Assembly (NCBI RefSeq): GCF_003149515.1
Contig: NZ_CP029145.1
Location: 4,526,001 to 4,590,000, forward strand
DNA: 64,000 bases
Direction: 5' to 3'
Source of the DNA: Hymenobacter nivis
Lineage (GTDB): Bacteria > Bacteroidota > Bacteroidia > Cytophagales > Hymenobacteraceae
Under the pieces are notes generated by a model, which saw nothing but the letters and a program-made list of their open reading frames with translations, was not told where the DNA came from and searched no databases. The position numbers were made by a program, and so were the translations under genes. Shown in pieces: positions 60,576 to 64,000 of this stretch (its first letter is position 1; each line of letters opens with the position of its first letter).

Positions 60576-63500
60576 ATGCCTGCTGCTTCCGTCGCTTCGT
60601 CGCCCCTTGCCGCGGCCCGGGCCCGCATCCGGGCGCTGGAAGCGGCGCTGCGGGAGGCCCAGGCCACTAGCCACCAGTTGAGCCTGGGCGCGGCCTTGTC
60701 CGACCAAAACCCCAACCCCGTGCTGCGCTACAACGCTGCCGGTGAGCGCACCTACGCCAACCCCGCCGCCGTGCGCCTGCGCCACCAGCTGGGGCCCGTG
60801 GCGGCGGCGGGGCTGCGGGCACAGCTGCGGGCGCTGGCCGTCCAGAGCCTGCGCGACGGCCGCCCGCACCAAACGGAGCTGTACTACGAATCTCATGGGC
60901 TGCAAGTGTCGCTGGTGCCATTGGCCGCCACGGGGTACGTAAGCGCCTACTTGATTGACGTAACGGCTCGCCACAAAGCCGAGCGGCAAATGATTGAGCA
61001 GCAGGAATTTTACGAGCGGGTGCTGGACGAGCTGCCTAGCCAGGTGGCCGTGTTTGGGGCCGACCAGCGCTACCGCTACCTCAACGCCCGCAGCGTGCCC
61101 GACGAGGCCGAGCGCCGGCAGTGGCTGGGTAAAACCATGCTGGATACGGCCGGTTTCATGGGCCGTCTGCCCGAAGTGGCTACCCGCCGCCACAGGCTGA
61201 TGGCGCAGGCCGTGGCCGAGCGCCGGGCCCTCGAATGGCAGGAAGCGTACACTGAGCCCGACGGGCGCGTGAGCCATTTCCTGCGCTACTACCAGCCCGT
61301 GTTTGGCGCGGCGGGGGCCCTGGAATTCATCATTGCCTACAACGCCGATATTACCGCCCGGGTGCAGGCCGAGGCCCAACTGCGCGAGCAGCAGGCGTTT
61401 ACCGCCCTGGTGCTCGACACTACGCCCAATGTTATCTACGTCCGCGACCTGGACCAGAACGTGCTGTTTCAGAACCAGGCCTGCCAGCTTTTGCGCGCCG
61501 AAATAGTGCCCCGCCACGCCCTGGTGCCGGGCAGCGTGGCGGCCGGCGAGCGGCGCGCCTACGCTGCCGACGATGCCCGCGTGGTGCAGAACGGGCAGGA
61601 AATGGTGGCCGAAGACTGCATGACGCTGCCCTCGGGTGAGGTGCGCTGGTACCACACCGTGAAGCGCCCGCTGCTGCGCCCCGACGGCGCGGTGCACGTG
61701 CTGGGCGTGAGCACCGACATTACGGCCCTCAAGCAAGCCCAGTACACGCTGGAGCGCAGCGAAAAGCGCTACCGCGACCTGATGCACTACGCCCAAGCCC
61801 TCATTTTTACCTGCGACCTGAGAGGTACCCTGCTCTCGGCCAACCCCATGCTGGCCGACCTGCTGGGGGTGCCCACCGAGGCCTTGCCTGGCCAGCCCGT
61901 GGCCACGTTCCTGCTGGCCGACGACCGGCTCGTCTTTGCCCGGTACCTGGGCCGCATTGCCGCCACGCCGGCCGCCGGCGAGGCCGAAGGCGTGGTACAG
62001 GTGCAGGGCCCCGGGGGGGTGCACCACCTGCTGTACCGCAGCGTGGTGGTGCGCGAAGCCGGGCAGGCCCCCTACATCATTTCGCACGCCCACGACATTA
62101 CGGGCCGGGTGCTGGCCGAGCAGGCCACCCAGCGGGCCCGGAAGGAGGCCGAAGCCACCGCCCGCGCTCGCGAGAACTTCCTGGCCAACATGAGCCACGA
62201 AATCCGCACGCCCATGAACGGGGTGCTGGGTATAACGGCCCAGCTGGCCAAAACCCGCCTCGACGCGCGCCAGCAGGAGCTGGTGCGCTTCATTCGCACG
62301 TCGGGCCAACACCTGCTGGTGGTGCTCAACGATGTGCTCGACATGGCCAAAATCACGGCTGGTAAGCTAGAGCTGGAGCAAATCGCTTTCAACCTGTGCG
62401 ACGCCATGGGCGAGGCCCTGCAACCCTTAGCCGCGCAGGCCCGGGAGAAAGGGCTGGCCTTCCAGGCCCGGCCTTTGCGTGCGAGCTGCCCCCTGCCGTG
62501 GGTGGTGGGCGATCCGCACCGGCTCGTCCAAATTATGCTCAACCTGGTGAGCAACGCCGTGAAATTTACCGAGCAGGGCAGCGTAACGGTGAAAAGCGAA
62601 CAGGTGGGCGAAACGGCCGCTACCGTGACTGTGTACTTCAGCGTGGCCGATACCGGCCCCGGCATTTCCCCTGGCAAGCAGGCCCTGGTGTTCGAGAACT
62701 TCGCCCAGGCCCAGGCCGACACTACCCGCCGCCACGGCGGTACCGGCCTGGGCCTGAGCATCTCGCGGGCCCTGGTGGAGCAAATGGGCGGGGCCCTCAC
62801 GCTGGCCAGCGCGCCGGGCGTGGGTAGCACCTTCGCCTTCACGCTGGTGCTGCCCCGGGCGGCGGTGCCTGCCCTGGCCCCGGCCGGGGGCCCCGTGTCG
62901 TACGACACCGGCCGCCTGGCTGGCGCGCGGGTACTGCTGGTGGAGGACAACGAAATCAGCCGCACCGTGGTGCGGATGCTGCTGGAACCGTGGGGCGCGC
63001 TGCTCGACGAGGTGGCCGACGGAGCCGCTGCCCTGGCCCGGCTGGCCGCCGCCCCCTATGATGTGGTGCTGATGGACATTCAGCTGCCGGGCCTAAGCGG
63101 GGTGGACGCCACGGCCCGCCTGCGCCAGCTACCCGACCCGCAGCGGGCCGCCACGCCCGTCATTGCTCTCACCGCCAACGCCTTTCGGGCCGATGGGGAA
63201 CGCTACCTGGCGGCTGGCTTCAACGACTACCTGGCCAAGCCCTACGACGAGGCCATCCTGTACCACAAAATGGTGGCCCTGCTGCCGCCGCCGGCCCCGG
63301 CCTACGACCTGGCGCACCTGCGCCGCCTGGCCCAGGGCCGCGCCCCGTTTGTGCTGAAAATCATTCGCTCGTTCCTGGCCAACGCGCCCATCAGCCTGGC
63401 GGAGCTGCGCGCCGCCGCCGCCGCCCACGACTGGCCGCAGGTGGCCCGGGTGGTGCACCACATCAAGCCCAACCTGCTGGCCTTGGGCATTACCCGGCCC

Positions 63501-63656
63501 GCGGCAGCCGTGGCCCTGCTCATCGCCCGCCCCACCGACCCAGACCCCGCAGCGGCTCCAGACGCCCGCGCCCAGGCTCTGGCTGTCCTGCTGGCCGCCG
63601 TGGAGCGAGCCTTGGGCGAGCTGCCTGCCGAGCTGTCCGCGGAGTTGCCCGCCTAA
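60576..63656 (+). CDS. Hybrid sensor histidine kinase with PAS repeats, receiver and HPt
   Basis: 1026 residues, no membrane helix visible, so probably cytoplasmic. About four PAS-like units at residues 20-140, 150-275, 280-400 and 405-520 are followed by HisKA, whose phospho-acceptor is H541 in NMSHEIRTPMNG. The ATPase has NLVSNAVKFTEQG, ADTGPGISPG and GGTGLGLSI. A receiver domain with acceptor D834 (LMDIQLPG) and an HPt domain follow. The HPt motif is HHIKPN (H961), where the usual HxxKG Gly is Pro. It looks able to run a full phosphorelay alone. No cognate regulator is adjacent; the edge LytTR gene is on the opposite strand. The signal is unknown. Confidence 0.94.
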   Translation: MPAASVASSPLAAARARIRALEAALREAQATSHQLSLGAALSDQNPNPVLRYNAAGERTYANPAAVRLRHQLGPVAAAGLRAQLRALAVQSLRDGRPHQTELYYESHGLQVSLVPLAATGYVSAYLIDVTARHKAERQMIEQQEFYERVLDELPSQVAVFGADQRYRYLNARSVPDEAERRQWLGKTMLDTAGFMGRLPEVATRRHRLMAQAVAERRALEWQEAYTEPDGRVSHFLRYYQPVFGAAGALEFIIAYNADITARVQAEAQLREQQAFTALVLDTTPNVIYVRDLDQNVLFQNQACQLLRAEIVPRHALVPGSVAAGERRAYAADDARVVQNGQEMVAEDCMTLPSGEVRWYHTVKRPLLRPDGAVHVLGVSTDITALKQAQYTLERSEKRYRDLMHYAQALIFTCDLRGTLLSANPMLADLLGVPTEALPGQPVATFLLADDRLVFARYLGRIAATPAAGEAEGVVQVQGPGGVHHLLYRSVVVREAGQAPYIISHAHDITGRVLAEQATQRARKEAEATARARENFLANMSHEIRTPMNGVLGITAQLAKTRLDARQQELVRFIRTSGQHLLVVLNDVLDMAKITAGKLELEQIAFNLCDAMGEALQPLAAQAREKGLAFQARPLRASCPLPWVVGDPHRLVQIMLNLVSNAVKFTEQGSVTVKSEQVGETAATVTVYFSVADTGPGISPGKQALVFENFAQAQADTTRRHGGTGLGLSISRALVEQMGGALTLASAPGVGSTFAFTLVLPRAAVPALAPAGGPVSYDTGRLAGARVLLVEDNEISRTVVRMLLEPWGALLDEVADGAAALARLAAAPYDVVLMDIQLPGLSGVDATARLRQLPDPQRAATPVIALTANAFRADGERYLAAGFNDYLAKPYDEAILYHKMVALLPPPAPAYDLAHLRRLAQGRAPFVLKIIRSFLANAPISLAELRAAAAAHDWPQVARVVHHIKPNLLALGITRPAAAVALLIARPTDPDPAAAPDARAQALAVLLAAVERALGELPAELSAELPA

Positions 63657-63894
63657 GGCCGGCCCGGCCCACGTTGGCTGAGGGATGACCTACTGAAAAC
63701 GGGATAATTTGGAGTAGACTTATTTTTGAACGAGCAATTGTACGAAAAAAATGCCATGCAGCGCGCAGCGGCTGGAGTGGGCGGCCCAGCGCCTGCTGCC
63801 CTTGGTACCGCCGCCGCTGCCCGCGTGGCCTTGCCCTGCGCCAATAGCCGGCGTGTACGGGTGCGGGGCCCGCGCTCACCGGCCCGCTGGGGCC

Positions 63895-64000
63895 CTACAA
63901 GTTGCGCAGGCTGCGGTAAAAGGCATCTTGGTACGACTTGCCCACCGGTACCTCGTAGGGCCCCAGGTGCAGCAGGTGGTCCTCCATGGCGTCGATGCGC
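63895..64000 (-). CDS. LytTR-type response regulator, C-terminal end only
   Basis: The last 34 codons, running to the right window edge, read RIDAMEDHLLHLGPYEV, PVGKSYQDAFYRSLRNL and stop (TAG at 63895-63897). The 'LGPYEVPVGKSYQDAF' string is the C-terminal strand-turn of LytTR DNA-binding domains (compare HLGxxEIPIGRSYKxxF in the family). The 5' part is outside the window, so a receiver domain cannot be checked. It is convergent with the histidine kinase. Confidence 0.75.
   Translation of the reverse strand, partial: RIDAMEDHLLHLGPYEVPVGKSYQDAFYRSLRNL

Noticed and set aside
60561..62312. 583-codon open frame antisense to the histidine kinase
   Set aside because: No motif, composition typical of antisense shadow; the plus-strand kinase is unambiguous.

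Overview
The window looks like chromosomal DNA of a GC-rich member of the Bacteroidota, most likely a Hymenobacter-type Cytophagales bacterium. This is an inference from protein families and signals, not a database match. The supports are two tandem Oar-like TonB-dependent receptors, Bacteroidota-type -7 boxes (TAnnTTTG) close to start codons, a short-LID adenylate kinase, a K+-dependent-type membrane pyrophosphatase, LytTR and multi-PAS hybrid signalling proteins, and very frequent GGGCCC strings.

Layout. 1-7.6 kb: housekeeping and small genes (cyclophilin-type isomerase cut by the window edge, MscS channel, TonB-C protein, cupin, cysE-cysK, a secreted small protein, a frameshifted DUF2252 gene, an HMA protein, tRNA-Ala). 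7.7-15 kb: two large Oar-like receptors on the minus strand. 15-20 kb: NlpC/P60 lipoprotein, GlcD-like oxidase, acyl-CoA-binding protein and asparagine synthetase. 20.3-51.6 kb: a large surface-polysaccharide locus, almost all on the plus strand. 51.6-54.2 kb: a minus-strand pair, a polytopic membrane protein and a TPR-type lipoprotein-sized exported protein. 54.3-63.7 kb: M42 peptidase, HppA, hpt, adk, obgE and a hybrid histidine kinase. The right edge cuts a minus-strand LytTR regulator.

The polysaccharide locus encodes nucleotide-sugar enzymes for UDP-glucuronate and UDP-xylose (ugd, UXS), GDP-fucose (gmd, fcl), a 3-amino-3,6-dideoxyhexose (FdtA/FdtB-type pair) and a 4-acetamido-4,6-dideoxyhexose (WecE/WecD-type pair). 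It also has a Wzm/Wzt-type ABC exporter, two O-acyltransferases of different folds, and twelve apparently intact glycosyltransferases. Three further glycosyltransferases are broken or reduced to remnants (32187, 35188, 39870). The middle of the locus (about 31.3-44.7 kb) alternates between AT-rich and GC-rich genes, so it looks assembled by repeated transfer. The composition change begins inside the Wzt gene. No initiating phosphoglycosyltransferase, RmlA/RmlB or recognised polymerase/ligase is seen, so the pathway needs genes elsewhere.

The most unusual feature is a dense population of palindromic, gene-free repeats. A 136-bp element with TATACT-type ends occurs in five copies of exactly equal length (20029, 26609, 28309, 48290, 57680). 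One supplies the last codons and stop codon of a glycosyltransferase, one sits in the loop of a different hairpin repeat, and one sits in the loop of a third, larger inverted repeat. A second family (core GCTGAGCTTGCCGAAGCATC) has about nine copies. A four-unit tandem array of related hairpins occupies 25361-25866. No transposase is present in the window.
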